Below are positions 34,398 through 42,576 of a stretch of DNA of 64,000 nucleotides, one piece after another. Origin of the DNA: Symbiobacterium thermophilum IAM 14863. Its GTDB lineage: Bacteria; Bacillota; Sulfobacillia; Symbiobacteriales; Symbiobacteriaceae. How positions within the stretch are numbered: position 1 is the stretch's first letter; every line of letters begins with the position of its first letter. The position numbers and the translations under genes are program-made. The stretch lies in the NCBI RefSeq assembly GCF_000009905.1, contig NC_006177.1, positions 2,480,001 to 2,544,000 on the forward strand, written 5' to 3'. The notes below the pieces were generated by a model. It was not told the DNA's origin. It worked only from the letters and a program-made list of their open reading frames with translations, and searched no databases.

Positions 34398-34486
34398 GCC
34401 GCACCGCAGGGCCCGTGCATCCCCGCGGCCGGCCCCCCGCCAGGGGCGCCGGCCGTTCCCGCGCCGTCGGTGCCATTCCCTCCGCC

Positions 34487-34516
34487 TTGACAGTGACGCA
34501 CGAGAGCAATCATAAT
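34487..34516 (+). promoter_or_regulatory. Sigma-A promoter of the NifX-like/PadR operon
   Basis: A perfect TTGACA at 34487-34492 and CATAAT at 34511-34516 are spaced by 18 bp. Transcription would start inside the adjacent inverted repeat at 34518-34536. The mRNA leader to the ATG at 34686 would be about 160 bases. Confidence 0.75.
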
Positions 34517-34517
34517 G

Positions 34518-34536
34518 TAGGTGATACATTCACCTA
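34518..34536. promoter_or_regulatory. Operator palindrome at the NifX-like/PadR promoter
   Basis: TAGGTGA-TACAT-TCACCTA is a perfect inverted repeat immediately downstream of the -10 box. Overlapping it, ATGT-N7-ACAT (34515-34529) resembles the ATGT/ACAT dyads bound by PadR regulators. The PadR gene of this operon is the obvious candidate, acting as an autorepressor. Confidence 0.65.
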
Positions 34537-34685
34537 GATGATTGACTCCTCTACCAGGGTACGCCCCGTCACGACACCCCCGGCTCTGCGCCGGCGTACG
34601 GGCCGGACAGCCGGGGCAGGGCCCGGGTGGGACCCGTCGCGGCCCGGCCGGGGAGTCAGGAAGGACCTTTGAGAGGGGTGTGACC

Positions 34686-35069
34686 ATGCGCATCGCCGTA
34701 CCGGTGCAGGAGGACCGCCTGAACCCGCACTTCGGCCGCTCGCCGGCCTTCGCGTTCTTCGACGTCGATCCCGGAACCCGGCAGATCACCGGCCCGCAGA
34801 TCCTCCCGGCGCCCCCGCACGACCACGGCGCCCTCGCGGCATTCATCAAGGAGAACGGGGCGGCCGTCGTGATCGCCGGGGGCATGGGCCCGGGCATGCG
34901 GCACGCCCTGGACCGGGAAGGGATCACCGTCGTCCTGGGTGCGCCCGGCATCGACCCTGAAGAGGTGGTCAGGCAGTACCTGGACGGCACCCTGGTCACC
35001 GCCGATCCGGGCCGTGGGCACGACCATGGGCAGGGCTGCTGCCACCGTCACGCAGGGGAAGGGCGGTGA
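34686..35069 (+). CDS. NifX/NifB-type dinitrogenase cofactor-binding domain protein
   Basis: This 127-residue single-domain protein of the NifX/NifB family binds iron-sulfur or iron-molybdenum clusters in nitrogenase and in unrelated contexts. It opens MRIAVPVQEDRLNPHFGRSPAFAFFD, the family N-terminus, and has VVIAGGMGPGMRHALDREG in the core. The C-terminus is His/Cys-rich (GHDHGQGCCHRH), a likely metal-binding tail. No nif genes are near, so a general metal or cluster-handling role is more likely. It is followed after 7 bp by the PadR regulator in one operon. Confidence 0.85.
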   Translation: MRIAVPVQEDRLNPHFGRSPAFAFFDVDPGTRQITGPQILPAPPHDHGALAAFIKENGAAVVIAGGMGPGMRHALDREGITVVLGAPGIDPEEVVRQYLDGTLVTADPGRGHDHGQGCCHRHAGEGR

Positions 35070-35076
35070 GCGGGCG

Positions 35077-35472
35077 ATGCGCCGGGCACACCACCACCAT
35101 CCCCGGTGCCGGGAGCGCCGCTCGGGCATGGGCCACATGTACCGCTTCGTCGAGCCCGTCGTGCTGTTCGCCCTGAAGCGGAAGGGAGAGAGCCACGGTT
35201 ACGACCTGGCCGGCGTCGTCCGGGAGTGCGCCCTGACCGAGTCCGAGATCGAGCGGGCCTCCCTCTACCGGACCCTGAAGCACCTGGAGGCCGCCGGGCA
35301 CGTGACGTCCCGCTGGGAGGCCGACCAGAGCGGCCCCGCCCGCCGGCTCTACCGGCTGACCGAGAGCGGCGAACAGTACCTGGGGGAGTGGGTGGAGACG
35401 CTGGACAGGCTGTCTCAGGCCATGGCCCGGTTCGTGGCGGAGGCGCGCAGCCTCGGGGAGGACAGCCGGTAG
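35077..35472 (+). CDS. PadR family transcriptional regulator
   Basis: This 131-residue protein has a PadR winged helix at about residues 25-100: VLFALKRKGESHGYDLAGVVRE, IERASLYRTLKHLEAAGHVTSRW and RRLYRLTESGEQYL. The N-terminus is His/Arg-rich (MRRAHHHHPRCRERR) and could bind metal, echoing the His/Cys tail of the NifX-like protein. The ATG at 35077 is used; homology excludes the longer frame. It probably binds the palindrome at 34518-34536 and represses its own operon, perhaps in response to metal or redox state; the signal is a guess. Confidence 0.85.
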   Translation: MRRAHHHHPRCRERRSGMGHMYRFVEPVVLFALKRKGESHGYDLAGVVRECALTESEIERASLYRTLKHLEAAGHVTSRWEADQSGPARRLYRLTESGEQYLGEWVETLDRLSQAMARFVAEARSLGEDSR

Positions 35473-35485
35473 CAGACGAAAAGCG

Positions 35486-35519
35486 CGGCCCCTGTGCCCG
35501 GGACCGGGCACAGGGGCCG
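35486..35519. terminator. Bidirectional terminator between padR and rubrerythrin
   Basis: A perfect 15-bp stem (arms CGGCCCCTGTGCCCG and CGGGCACAGGGGCCG) with a GGAC loop lies between convergent genes, 13 and 19 bp from the two stops. Confidence 0.8.
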
Positions 35520-35538
35520 TCGCGCGCCTTCCTTAAAC

Positions 35539-36129
35539 TTAGTAGTTCTCCACGAAGATCTCAAAGTACGCCTGCGGGTACTGGCATGCCGGGCAGAACT
35601 TCGGCGCGGCCGTGCCCTCGTGGATGTACCCGCAGTTGCGGCACTTCCAGAAGTACTTGCCGTCGCGCTGGAAGACGACGCCCTTCTCCAGGTTCTCCAC
35701 CAGCTTGCGGTAGCGGGTCTCGTGCGCGGTCTCCGCCTTGGCGATCATCCGGAACGCCGTGGCGATCTCCTTGAACCCCTCCGCCTCCGCGATGTCCGCG
35801 AACTCGGGGTACATCTCGGCCCACTCGTGGTGCTCGCCGGCGGCGGCGGCCTTCAGGTTCTCCACGGTGTTGCCGATCGCGATCGGGTACGCGGCCTGGA
35901 TCTCCACGTCGGCCGGCATCTCACCCTCCAGCCCGGCTGCGGCCAGGCTGAAGAACCGCTTCCCGTGCTCCGCCTCGTTCAGGGCTGTCTCCTCGAAGAT
36001 CGCGGCGATCTGCTCCAGCCCCTCGTCCCGGGCGACCTTGGCGTACATCATGTACCGGGCCTGGGCCTGGCTCTCCCCCGCAAACGCCTTCAGCAGGTTC
36101 TCCAGCGTCCTGGTGCCTTTCAGGTTCAT
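35539..36129 (-). CDS. rbr: Rubrerythrin
   Basis: This 196-residue protein has a ferritin-like diiron domain (residues 5-145) with the Glu-rich helices FAGESQAQARY, EETALNEAEHGKRF, GEHHEWAEMYPEFA and KAETAHETRYRKL. A C-terminal rubredoxin domain follows, with two CxxC knuckles (CRNCGYIHEG and CPACQYPQAYF). Rubrerythrin reduces hydrogen peroxide using electrons passed through the rubredoxin iron, protecting anaerobes. The ATG at 36129 follows AAAGGAG. It is monocistronic. Its presence supports an anaerobic or microaerobic lifestyle. Confidence 0.95.
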   Translation of the reverse strand: MNLKGTRTLENLLKAFAGESQAQARYMMYAKVARDEGLEQIAAIFEETALNEAEHGKRFFSLAAAGLEGEMPADVEIQAAYPIAIGNTVENLKAAAAGEHHEWAEMYPEFADIAEAEGFKEIATAFRMIAKAETAHETRYRKLVENLEKGVVFQRDGKYFWKCRNCGYIHEGTAAPKFCPACQYPQAYFEIFVENY

Positions 36130-36336
36130 ACGGATTCTCCTTTCCCCAGCGAGGGGTCCGCGGTCGCTGGTGTACATCCCCATTCTACCCGAGTTTGTTC
36201 TCGGTTTCACTTGTCCAAAGGACCCATGCCCCCTGGTCCGGACGGCCTGCCCCGACCGAATCCCCCGGGCCCCCGGCATAGTCCCATCGACCACCGCCTG
36301 CCCCCGGCCGACGCGTCTCCGGCCGTCCGGGCGCGA

Positions 36337-36377
36337 CGCGGCCCCAGCCCGCCCCGTCGGGGGGAGCCGGGGCCGCG
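36337..36377 (-). terminator. Probable terminator after the DMSO-reductase-type operon
   Basis: CGCGGCCCC (36337-36345) and GGGGCCGCG (36369-36377) form a perfect outer stem, with further GC pairing inside. It lies 63 bp beyond the membrane-subunit stop on the minus strand. No U-tract is present. The 311-bp gap 36130-36440 otherwise carries the rubrerythrin upstream region. Confidence 0.45.
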
Positions 36378-36440
36378 TTCCCGGTTCGCCCGTCCATGGG
36401 CGGACCGGGGCAGCGAGCTTTCAGCGCAGCGGCGGAGGCG

Positions 36441-37295
36441 CTACAGCCCGATCTTGACCCGCGTGGCGTAGAACACCACCCGGCCGGCCAGCTCGCCCAG
36501 GGCCACCAGCGCCACCAGGGCGCCGGCGAACTGCGGCATGTTCGCCAGCTTCTTCTGGGCCACCCGCCGCCAGACCAGCGGCATCATGATCCCCGTCCCG
36601 GCGGCGATGCACACGATCTGGCTCCAGTACAGCGCCGACCACTCCCCCGCGATCAGGGCGGCGGTGGCCTGCGCCTCGGGACCGGCCGTGCCCAGGTACA
36701 CCCCGTGCAGCGCCAGCGCCATCACCTGCAGGGCCAGCATCGCCATGGCGCCCACCACCAGACCCATCAGGCCCCGGGGTTCCTCCCCACCGGTCCGGCA
36801 GCACAGCCCGGCGAACACCGCCGACGTGCCGATCAGCCCCGCAGTGGCGTAGAACACCAGCGTCGTCGACACGTGCGTCCAGGCGGGGAAGGCCGTGGTG
36901 CGGTAGATCATCGACATGACGTAGATCAGCGCAAGGCCCGCCAGGCTCGTCAGCACCGCCCAGCCGTTTCTCGTCTCGCGGCTGCCCACCTCCTGCCGCT
37001 CCAGCACCACGCTCGCGATGCCGGTCACGCCGAACAGCAGCGTCAGCAGGATCTCACGGCTCAGCCACGACGTGCCCAGGTTCCCCATCGTCTTCAGCGC
37101 GTTGAGCGGGTACCCCAGGTGCGTCAGCGAGGCCAGCACGCCCGCGATGCCCAGGCCCAGGGCCAGGTACAGGAAGCGCATCCGCGCCTCCTTCGATTCC
37201 GCATTCCACAGCACCAGCCGGCTCGCCACGTAGATGCCCACGGACGACTGCAGGCAGAGCGTGTAGAGAATCAACGACCAGTCGTGCATGTTCAC
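36441..37295 (-). CDS. DMSO reductase family membrane anchor subunit (DmsC-like)
   Basis: This 284-residue protein has about eight hydrophobic helices, beginning MNMHDWSLILYTLCLQSSVG and including SREILLTLLFGVTGI and ALIYVMSMIYRTTAFPAWTH, which resemble DmsC. It anchors the catalytic and iron-sulfur subunits and oxidises menaquinol. Start: GTG at 37295 overlaps the stop of the FeS subunit gene by four bases (GTGA) and has GGAGGG 8 bases upstream; the ATG at 37289 is two codons later. Last gene of the operon. Confidence 0.85.
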   Translation of the reverse strand: MNMHDWSLILYTLCLQSSVGIYVASRLVLWNAESKEARMRFLYLALGLGIAGVLASLTHLGYPLNALKTMGNLGTSWLSREILLTLLFGVTGIASVVLERQEVGSRETRNGWAVLTSLAGLALIYVMSMIYRTTAFPAWTHVSTTLVFYATAGLIGTSAVFAGLCCRTGGEEPRGLMGLVVGAMAMLALQVMALALHGVYLGTAGPEAQATAALIAGEWSALYWSQIVCIAAGTGIMMPLVWRRVAQKKLANMPQFAGALVALVALGELAGRVVFYATRVKIGL

Positions 37296-37888
37296 TTGCG
37301 GCTCCCTCCAATCGGCGAGCTGATGGCCCCGGTCGGCGGGTTGACCAGGAGGGACGGGCGGGTACGGGACGGATCGGCCAGCCCCTGCACCCAGGCCGTG
37401 CCGCCGTGCTTGGCCCGCAGTTCCTCGATGTCGCCGAAGTCGATCAGCTGGTACGGGCAGGCGTCCACGCAGACCGGCCGCTGCCCGGCCTCCACCCGGT
37501 CGATGCAGCCGTCGCACTTGTGCACCCTGCCCACCTCAGGGTTGTACTGGGGGGCGTCGTACGGGCAGGCCCAGACGCAGCTCTGGCACCCCACGCAGTC
37601 GTCCTGGTTCACGAGCACGAGGCCGTTGTCGGACCGCTTGTACATCGCCCCGGTGGGGCAGACGTACACGCAGGCCGGATCGGCGCAGTGGTTGCAGCTG
37701 ATGGAGAACCAGTACGAGGTGACGTTGTGGACCCAGCCTTCACCGCGCTGCACCCAGCCGCCGTCCTCGTAGTTCACCACCTTGCGGAACAGCTGGCCAA
37801 CCTCGAGGCTCGCCCGGTCCTTACAGGCGATCTGGCAGGTCTTGCATCCGGCGCAGTACTTGGCATCGATGAAGAACCCGTATTGCAT
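37292..37888 (-). CDS. Four-cluster ferredoxin subunit (DmsB-like)
   Basis: This 198-residue electron-transfer protein starts MQYGFFIDAKYCAGCKTCQ. It has four cysteine clusters (CAGCKTCQIAC, CNHCADPACVYVC, CVGCQSCVWAC and CDGCIDRVEAG...CVDAC) that bind four [4Fe-4S] centres, as in DmsB, PsrB and related subunits. It carries electrons from the membrane anchor to the molybdopterin subunit. It lies 14 bp after the catalytic gene and overlaps the anchor gene. Confidence 0.93.
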   Translation of the reverse strand: MQYGFFIDAKYCAGCKTCQIACKDRASLEVGQLFRKVVNYEDGGWVQRGEGWVHNVTSYWFSISCNHCADPACVYVCPTGAMYKRSDNGLVLVNQDDCVGCQSCVWACPYDAPQYNPEVGRVHKCDGCIDRVEAGQRPVCVDACPYQLIDFGDIEELRAKHGGTAWVQGLADPSRTRPSLLVNPPTGAISSPIGGSRK

Positions 37889-37902
37889 TCCTGCTCACCT
37901 CC

Positions 37903-40281
37903 TCAGAGCTTGGCCACCTGGACCAGGTTGGTGTGCTGGGGGTTGCCCTTGGCGCCCGGGGTCGGATGGTACTTGGTCAGCACGTTGATGCAGCCGCGGG
38001 TGTCGATGCCGTTCGCGTTCGGCGTGTACCAGGCACCCTGCGGCAGGTCGACGACGCCGGGCATGATGGCCTTGGAGACCCGGCACCGCACGTGGACCTC
38101 GCCCCGGTCGTTCCAGACCCGCACCATGTCGCCGTCCCTGATGCCCCGCTCGGCCGCGTCGATCTCGTTGATGGTGAGCATCTGCGGCTCCACTTCCTCC
38201 AGCCACGGGTTGTTGTCGTGGGTGGAGTGGACCCGCCGCTTGGTGTGGTGGCCGACCAGCTGCAGGGGGTACTTCTCCCGCAGCTCGGCGGGGGCGTTGG
38301 GACCCTCCCAGGCGGGAACATACTTCGGGATGGGCGGGAGCTCATCCGCGTTGCCCCGCTCCGCGCCCAGCCTGGCCAGCTGCTCGGAGTAGATCTCGAT
38401 CTTGCCCGAGGGCGTCTTGAGCGGATTGCTCTCGGGATCCGCGATGAAGCTGGCGAAGGCGATCACCGGCTTCTCCTGCGTGCCGCGCACGATCGGATCC
38501 TCCAGCAACTTCTCCCAGGTGGGGAAGCCCGGGTTCTTCTCGCCCAGCGCCGCAATGGCCTCCCGGCACCAGTCCTCCCAGGTCTTGCCCTCGGTGAACT
38601 GGTCGTAGATGCCCAGCTTCGCGGCGACGCCGGCGCAGACCTCGTAATTGGTCTTGGCATCGAAGAGCGGCGTGATGGCCGGGACGCCGAGGTAGAAGCG
38701 GTCGCCCATCACGTTGGTGCTGCCCCGGCCCAGGTGGAGCCGCTCGTAGCTGGTCCGGTCGGGCAGCAGGAGGTCGGCGTACCGGGCCGACGGGGTCATC
38801 ATGACGTCGTGGACCACGATAAACTCGCAGAGGGACTCATCCTGCAGGATGCGGTGCGTGGCGCCCGCGTCGGAGTGCTGGTTGATCAGGGTGTTGCCGC
38901 CGTAGTTCCAGATGAACTTGATGTTCGCGTCCAGCTTGTCCGCCCCGAGCACGCCGTCCTTGGCCGTTAGTTCCTTGCCCCGCACGATGGCCTCGGTCCA
39001 CATGAAGACCGGGATCTGCGCTTTCACCGGATTGGTACCGGTGGGGATGCTCGGGCTCGGCGCGCCCTTGCGGGAGGGGGTCAGCCCGGTGCCGCCTCCG
39101 CTCCGGCCGATGTTCCCGGTCATGGCCATCAGCACGGGCAGGCCCCGCACCGGTTGCTCGCCGTAGGCGTTCCGCTGCCAGCCGTAGTGCTGGAGCAGCG
39201 CGCAGGGCTTTGTGATGGCGATCTCCCGGGCCAGGCGGACGATGGTCTGCCGCGGCACGCCGGTGATCGCCTCCGCCCACTCCGGGGTCTTGGGCACCCC
39301 GTCGGCCTCACCCAGCACGTAGCTCTTGTAGCTGGACTTGGGCGGGGCGCCTGCCGGCAGGTGCGCGTCATCGAAGCCCACGCAGTACTTGTCCAGGAAG
39401 GCCTGGTCGTGGAGATTCTCGGTGATCATGACGTAGGCCATCGCGTCGATCAGCGCGTTGTCCGTGGTCGGGCGGATGGGGATCCACTCGTCCGCCAGGG
39501 CCTTCGCCGTGTCGGAGAGGCGCGGATCGACCACGATGATCTTGACGCCGGCCCGCTTGGCCTGCATCAGCCAGTGGAACTCGTTGCCGCCGCCCGGCTG
39601 GGTCTCACCTGGGTTGCTGGCAAACAGCACGATGAGACGGGAGTTGACCAGGTCATCGGCCGAGTTGCAGCCCGCGCTGCCGTACGTGTACGGCGCCGCC
39701 CACGTATAACAAGCGGAGGAGTAAGTCCCGTAGTAGCCCAGGTAACCGCCGAGCATGTTGAGCAGGCGCGGAATGGGGGTGCGGCTCGTGCCGTCCGTGC
39801 CGGAGGCGTAGTGGTTGAACACGGCCTGATTGCCGTACGTCTTGATGATCCGGTCCAGGTTCTCCGCGATCAGCGTGTAGGCCTCGTCCCAGGTGATGGG
39901 TTCGAACTTGCCCTCGCCCCGCTTGCCTACCCGCTTCATGGGCTGCTTCAGCCGGTCAGGGTTGTACACGAACTTCCGGGTGGCCCGGCCGCGCAGGCAG
40001 GCGCGCATCGCCGGGAAACCGGACCGGTCCAGCTGGTCCGTGTCGACGCGGACGATGACGTCGTCCTTCACGTGCAGCCGCAGGGCGCACGAGTAGCCGC
40101 CACAGTTGACGGTACACTGCTGCCACACCATCTTGTCCGGCACGGGGGTTCCGGTCGCTTCCGCCGTGCGCGCCAGCGGTTTCAGGCCCGTATCCAGCGC
40201 CGCCGCCCCGCCGAGGGCAGCGCCGGCACCGACCACCGCCGACCACTTGAGGAAGCTCCTGCGGGAAATCTCCGGCAGCAT
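37903..40281 (-). CDS. Molybdopterin oxidoreductase, DMSO reductase family catalytic subunit (DmsA-like)
   Basis: This 792-residue catalytic subunit has a Tat signal (ISRRSFLKWSAVVGAGAALGG) that sends the folded protein across the membrane. A [4Fe-4S] motif follows (CTVNCGGYSC ... ACLRGRA). Core segments include YTLIAENLDRI, VDPRLSDTAKALADEW and LLPDRTSYERLHLG, and the C-terminal cofactor-binding domain has MVRVWNDRGEVHVRCRVS. The stretch YYGTYSSACYTW probably supplies the serine ligand of molybdenum. The set of chaperone, FeS and DmsC-like subunits supports a respiratory reductase. The acceptor (DMSO, TMAO or another S/N-oxide) cannot be decided from the sequence. Confidence 0.9.
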   Translation of the reverse strand: MLPEISRRSFLKWSAVVGAGAALGGAAALDTGLKPLARTAEATGTPVPDKMVWQQCTVNCGGYSCALRLHVKDDVIVRVDTDQLDRSGFPAMRACLRGRATRKFVYNPDRLKQPMKRVGKRGEGKFEPITWDEAYTLIAENLDRIIKTYGNQAVFNHYASGTDGTSRTPIPRLLNMLGGYLGYYGTYSSACYTWAAPYTYGSAGCNSADDLVNSRLIVLFASNPGETQPGGGNEFHWLMQAKRAGVKIIVVDPRLSDTAKALADEWIPIRPTTDNALIDAMAYVMITENLHDQAFLDKYCVGFDDAHLPAGAPPKSSYKSYVLGEADGVPKTPEWAEAITGVPRQTIVRLAREIAITKPCALLQHYGWQRNAYGEQPVRGLPVLMAMTGNIGRSGGGTGLTPSRKGAPSPSIPTGTNPVKAQIPVFMWTEAIVRGKELTAKDGVLGADKLDANIKFIWNYGGNTLINQHSDAGATHRILQDESLCEFIVVHDVMMTPSARYADLLLPDRTSYERLHLGRGSTNVMGDRFYLGVPAITPLFDAKTNYEVCAGVAAKLGIYDQFTEGKTWEDWCREAIAALGEKNPGFPTWEKLLEDPIVRGTQEKPVIAFASFIADPESNPLKTPSGKIEIYSEQLARLGAERGNADELPPIPKYVPAWEGPNAPAELREKYPLQLVGHHTKRRVHSTHDNNPWLEEVEPQMLTINEIDAAERGIRDGDMVRVWNDRGEVHVRCRVSKAIMPGVVDLPQGAWYTPNANGIDTRGCINVLTKYHPTPGAKGNPQHTNLVQVAKL

Positions 40282-40300
40282 CTTGTTACCTCCTTCGGTG

Positions 40301-40969
40301 TCAGGTGCGAACAGGTTCCGCGGCTACCTCTTCCAGGAACTTGCAGTCCACCCGGAGCAGACCCAGGGTCAGCCGGGCCAGGCCGGCATAGAAGCCCGTT
40401 CCCCCGGCGGCCTCCACCTTCGTCGCGAAACGGTCCGCCCAGCGGAGCAAGTGTTCCGCGAGGCACTCGCGCTGCCCCGCCAGCAGATCCCGGGCGCCCG
40501 CGACATCCCCCGTCCTCAGCCGCTCCGCCGCCCGGCGGGAGAGCTCGCTGACAAACGCCAGCTGAACGGCGATGTGGTCGTCCGTCACGGCAACCGCCAG
40601 TTCCGCCTCCAGTCCGAACCTGGCGTAGAGCGCCCTGACCCGGAGGGTCTCCTCGCCCATCAGGGCCCCCTCCCGGTCCAGGTACACGGACTGCCACGGT
40701 GGCGCGGCGGCCGGGCCCAGGGTTCCGAAAAGGTGCCAGAACTCGTGTCGGAGCGCGTCCGGGTCCACGGCCGGCAAAGCGGCGGCCAGCCGCTCCAGGC
40801 CACGGTCGACATCCGGCTGTCCCCGACCCACCGGCCATTCCCGGACGAAATCGGGGTGACGGATCACCGCCAGCAGCCGCTCGTCGGGCGGATCGCGAAA
40901 CAACCTGGCCAGAAGCCCGTACACCTCGGCCCGAACCTCGCAGTACCACGCCAGGTCCGGCAAATCCAC
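40301..40969 (-). CDS. TorD/DmsD-like molybdoenzyme maturation chaperone
   Basis: This 222-residue, all-helical protein is of the TorD family. VRAEVYGLLARLFRDPPDE, ALRHEFWHLFGTLGPAAAPPWQSVYLD and DDHIAVQLAFVSEL match the conserved blocks, including the E-x2-x2-F...P-x2-SVY pattern. It binds the Tat signal of the catalytic subunit and helps cofactor insertion. The GTG at 40969 follows AAGGAGGG by 8 bases; the longer open frame to 41140 is unrelated. It is the first gene of the operon. Confidence 0.87.
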   Translation of the reverse strand: MDLPDLAWYCEVRAEVYGLLARLFRDPPDERLLAVIRHPDFVREWPVGRGQPDVDRGLERLAAALPAVDPDALRHEFWHLFGTLGPAAAPPWQSVYLDREGALMGEETLRVRALYARFGLEAELAVAVTDDHIAVQLAFVSELSRRAAERLRTGDVAGARDLLAGQRECLAEHLLRWADRFATKVEAAGGTGFYAGLARLTLGLLRVDCKFLEEVAAEPVRT

Positions 40970-41292
40970 GGCCAACTCCCTCCTTCCGCGGGGGACCGCC
41001 AGCACGGTGACGGCCCTCACGAGCTTTGTCCCCATTGTGCCGCACAGTGCGGAAAGGCCGGTATCGCCGTCGGGACAACGATTTCTGCTCAAAACTGAGG
41101 AGTACTCCTCTGCAGGACCTAGGATAGAAACCGGATGCATACCGGGGGTCTACGGACTATGCGCGGGGAGCGCGGGCAGACCTGCGCGACCGGGCATCGG
41201 CAGGCTCGGCCGGGCCGACACAAAAGAACCGGGCTCCGCTGAGGGAGACCCGGCTCTTCCATAATTCTAAGCGTCAGGGGTCCGCCGACCGC
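40970..41292. other. Control region of the molybdoenzyme operon, with two palindromes
   Basis: This 323-bp gene-free stretch holds GAGGAGTACTCCTC (41097-41110, a perfect 14-bp palindrome) and CCGCAC-A-GTGCGG (41040-41052). Both lie upstream of the chaperone gene and are candidate operators for an oxygen or substrate regulator. The terminator of the next gene occupies 41226-41256. I could not place a convincing -35/-10 pair. Confidence 0.45.
41226..41256 (-). terminator. Rho-independent terminator after the coiled-coil gene
   Basis: GAACCGGGCTCC pairs with GGAGACCCGGCTC (one bulge and one mismatch), and the minus-strand product continues into TTTTG. It lies 36 bp beyond the stop at 41293. Confidence 0.75.
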
Positions 41293-42372
41293 TCATCTCA
41301 GGCCGGCCCGGACGGTCATCCGCCCGTCGGTCAGCTCGACCCCGGTGAGCGTAAGCGGCGCCACCAGGGAGCTCACGTCGATGTCCAGCAGACCCTGGGA
41401 CACGATCTCGGCGATGACGCCTTCAGGCACCCGGAACTCGCGCACCTGCATCAACGAGGGCTCGAACCGCAGCCTGCCGTCGGGCAGCACCAGGAAGCCG
41501 CCGCTGATCTCCACCGGTACGTCCGCGAACGTCCCGGAGAGCACGAAGGCCTCCTCCTCCCCCACCAGGTCCACACGCAGGCCGGCGAGCGCGTCGTAGC
41601 CGCCGATGTAGGCGTTGAGCTGCTCCTCGGTGATGGTGGCCACCGCGCTCGGCGGGAACAGGGAGAAGCGGAGGTCGTCGGGCTGGAGACCCGCGGTGCC
41701 CAACTGCTGCAGAGCCTGCCCGAGGGCGTCCAGGACAGGCATGGCGCTCTGCTGCCAGTCGGCCTCCACCGCCGCCAGGGCTTCCTCCACCTCGGCACGC
41801 TCGTCGCCGAGGCCCGCCAGGATCGCCTCACGGTCTGCGATGGCCGCCTCCAGCTCCGCCACCCGGGCGAGCTGCTCGTCCCGCAGCCGGTCGGCCTCGG
41901 CCCGGGCCTGCGCCAGCCGCTCCGCCTGGGCCGCCACCGCCGCCTGCGTCTCCATGAGCACCCGGGCCAGGCGGGCGTCGTAGTCCATGATCTGCTTCAG
42001 CGCGTCCAGCCGCCAGAGGAAATCCGCCAGCGACCCGGCGGTAAGCAGCAGCACCCACGGGCCCCGGTTGCCCTGCTCCCGATAGTACCGGAGCCGACGG
42101 CCGTACTGCTCCCTGCGGGCGGCCAGCTCCTCCTGCAGGCGGGCCAGGTCGGCGAGGGCCGCCTCCTCCTGGGACGAGACCGCGCGCAGGCGCGCCTCCA
42201 CGTCGGCGAGGGCGGCGCGCGCCTCCTCCAGCCGGCGGTTGAGGACGAATAGCTCCTGCAGCACCGCCGCGCGGTCCTGGCCGGCGGCGCCCGCGACCTG
42301 CGCCCGGGGCGCCGGCACCGCCAGAAGCAGGGCCATGAGGCAGAGCAGACCCACAAGACGCGCTCCCCTCAT
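41293..42372 (-). CDS. Secreted coiled-coil protein of unknown function
   Basis: 359 residues. A signal peptide (MRGARLVGLLCLMALLLAVPAPRAQVAG) is followed by coiled coils to about residue 185, rich in Glu/Arg/Ala heptads (RRLEEARAALADVEARLRAV, AQAERLAQARAEADRLRDEQ). A globular C-terminal half follows (from ITEEQLNAYIGGYDALAG to VELTDGRMTVRAGLR). The coiled-coil part, with RYYREQGNRGPWVLLLTAGSLADFLWR, resembles the N-terminal regions of PcsB/CwlO-type or EnvC-like cell-wall hydrolase regulators, but no peptidase domain is present. The C-terminal domain recalls DUF2993/LmeA-like lipid-binding folds weakly. The ATG at 42372 follows GAGGAGGGG. Confidence 0.65.
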   Translation of the reverse strand: MRGARLVGLLCLMALLLAVPAPRAQVAGAAGQDRAAVLQELFVLNRRLEEARAALADVEARLRAVSSQEEAALADLARLQEELAARREQYGRRLRYYREQGNRGPWVLLLTAGSLADFLWRLDALKQIMDYDARLARVLMETQAAVAAQAERLAQARAEADRLRDEQLARVAELEAAIADREAILAGLGDERAEVEEALAAVEADWQQSAMPVLDALGQALQQLGTAGLQPDDLRFSLFPPSAVATITEEQLNAYIGGYDALAGLRVDLVGEEEAFVLSGTFADVPVEISGGFLVLPDGRLRFEPSLMQVREFRVPEGVIAEIVSQGLLDIDVSSLVAPLTLTGVELTDGRMTVRAGLR

Positions 42373-42458
42373 ACACGCCCCTCCTCTCGCCGTGCGCTCT
42401 CTTGTCATTACTACGGCGGGCGATCCCTCTCCTGCCCTGTGCGGGCCGCGCCGCCGGG

Positions 42459-42481
42459 CGTCCGGCCCCCGAGGCCGGACG
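42459..42481 (-). terminator. Probable terminator after the radical SAM gene
   Basis: CGTCCGGCC and GGCCGGACG form a perfect 9-bp stem with a CCCGA loop, about 95 bp beyond the radical SAM stop. No U-tract is present. Confidence 0.4.
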
Positions 42482-42576
42482 GCGCTCCGCACGGCGCTCC
42501 GGACGGCGGCGCGCAGCGGGGCGCCGCATCAGAGGTGCAGCGCCCCACACTCGCCCGTCAGGTTGACCTTCCCGGC

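Noticed and set aside
33013-34529. Minus-strand frames opposite the MBL hydrolase and amidotransferase-like genes
   Set aside because: Shadows of plus-strand genes with intact catalytic motifs.
34542-34685. A longer NifX-like protein starting at 34542
   Set aside because: The extra residues have no homology. ATG 34686 begins exactly at the family N-terminus with GAGAGGGGTG upstream.
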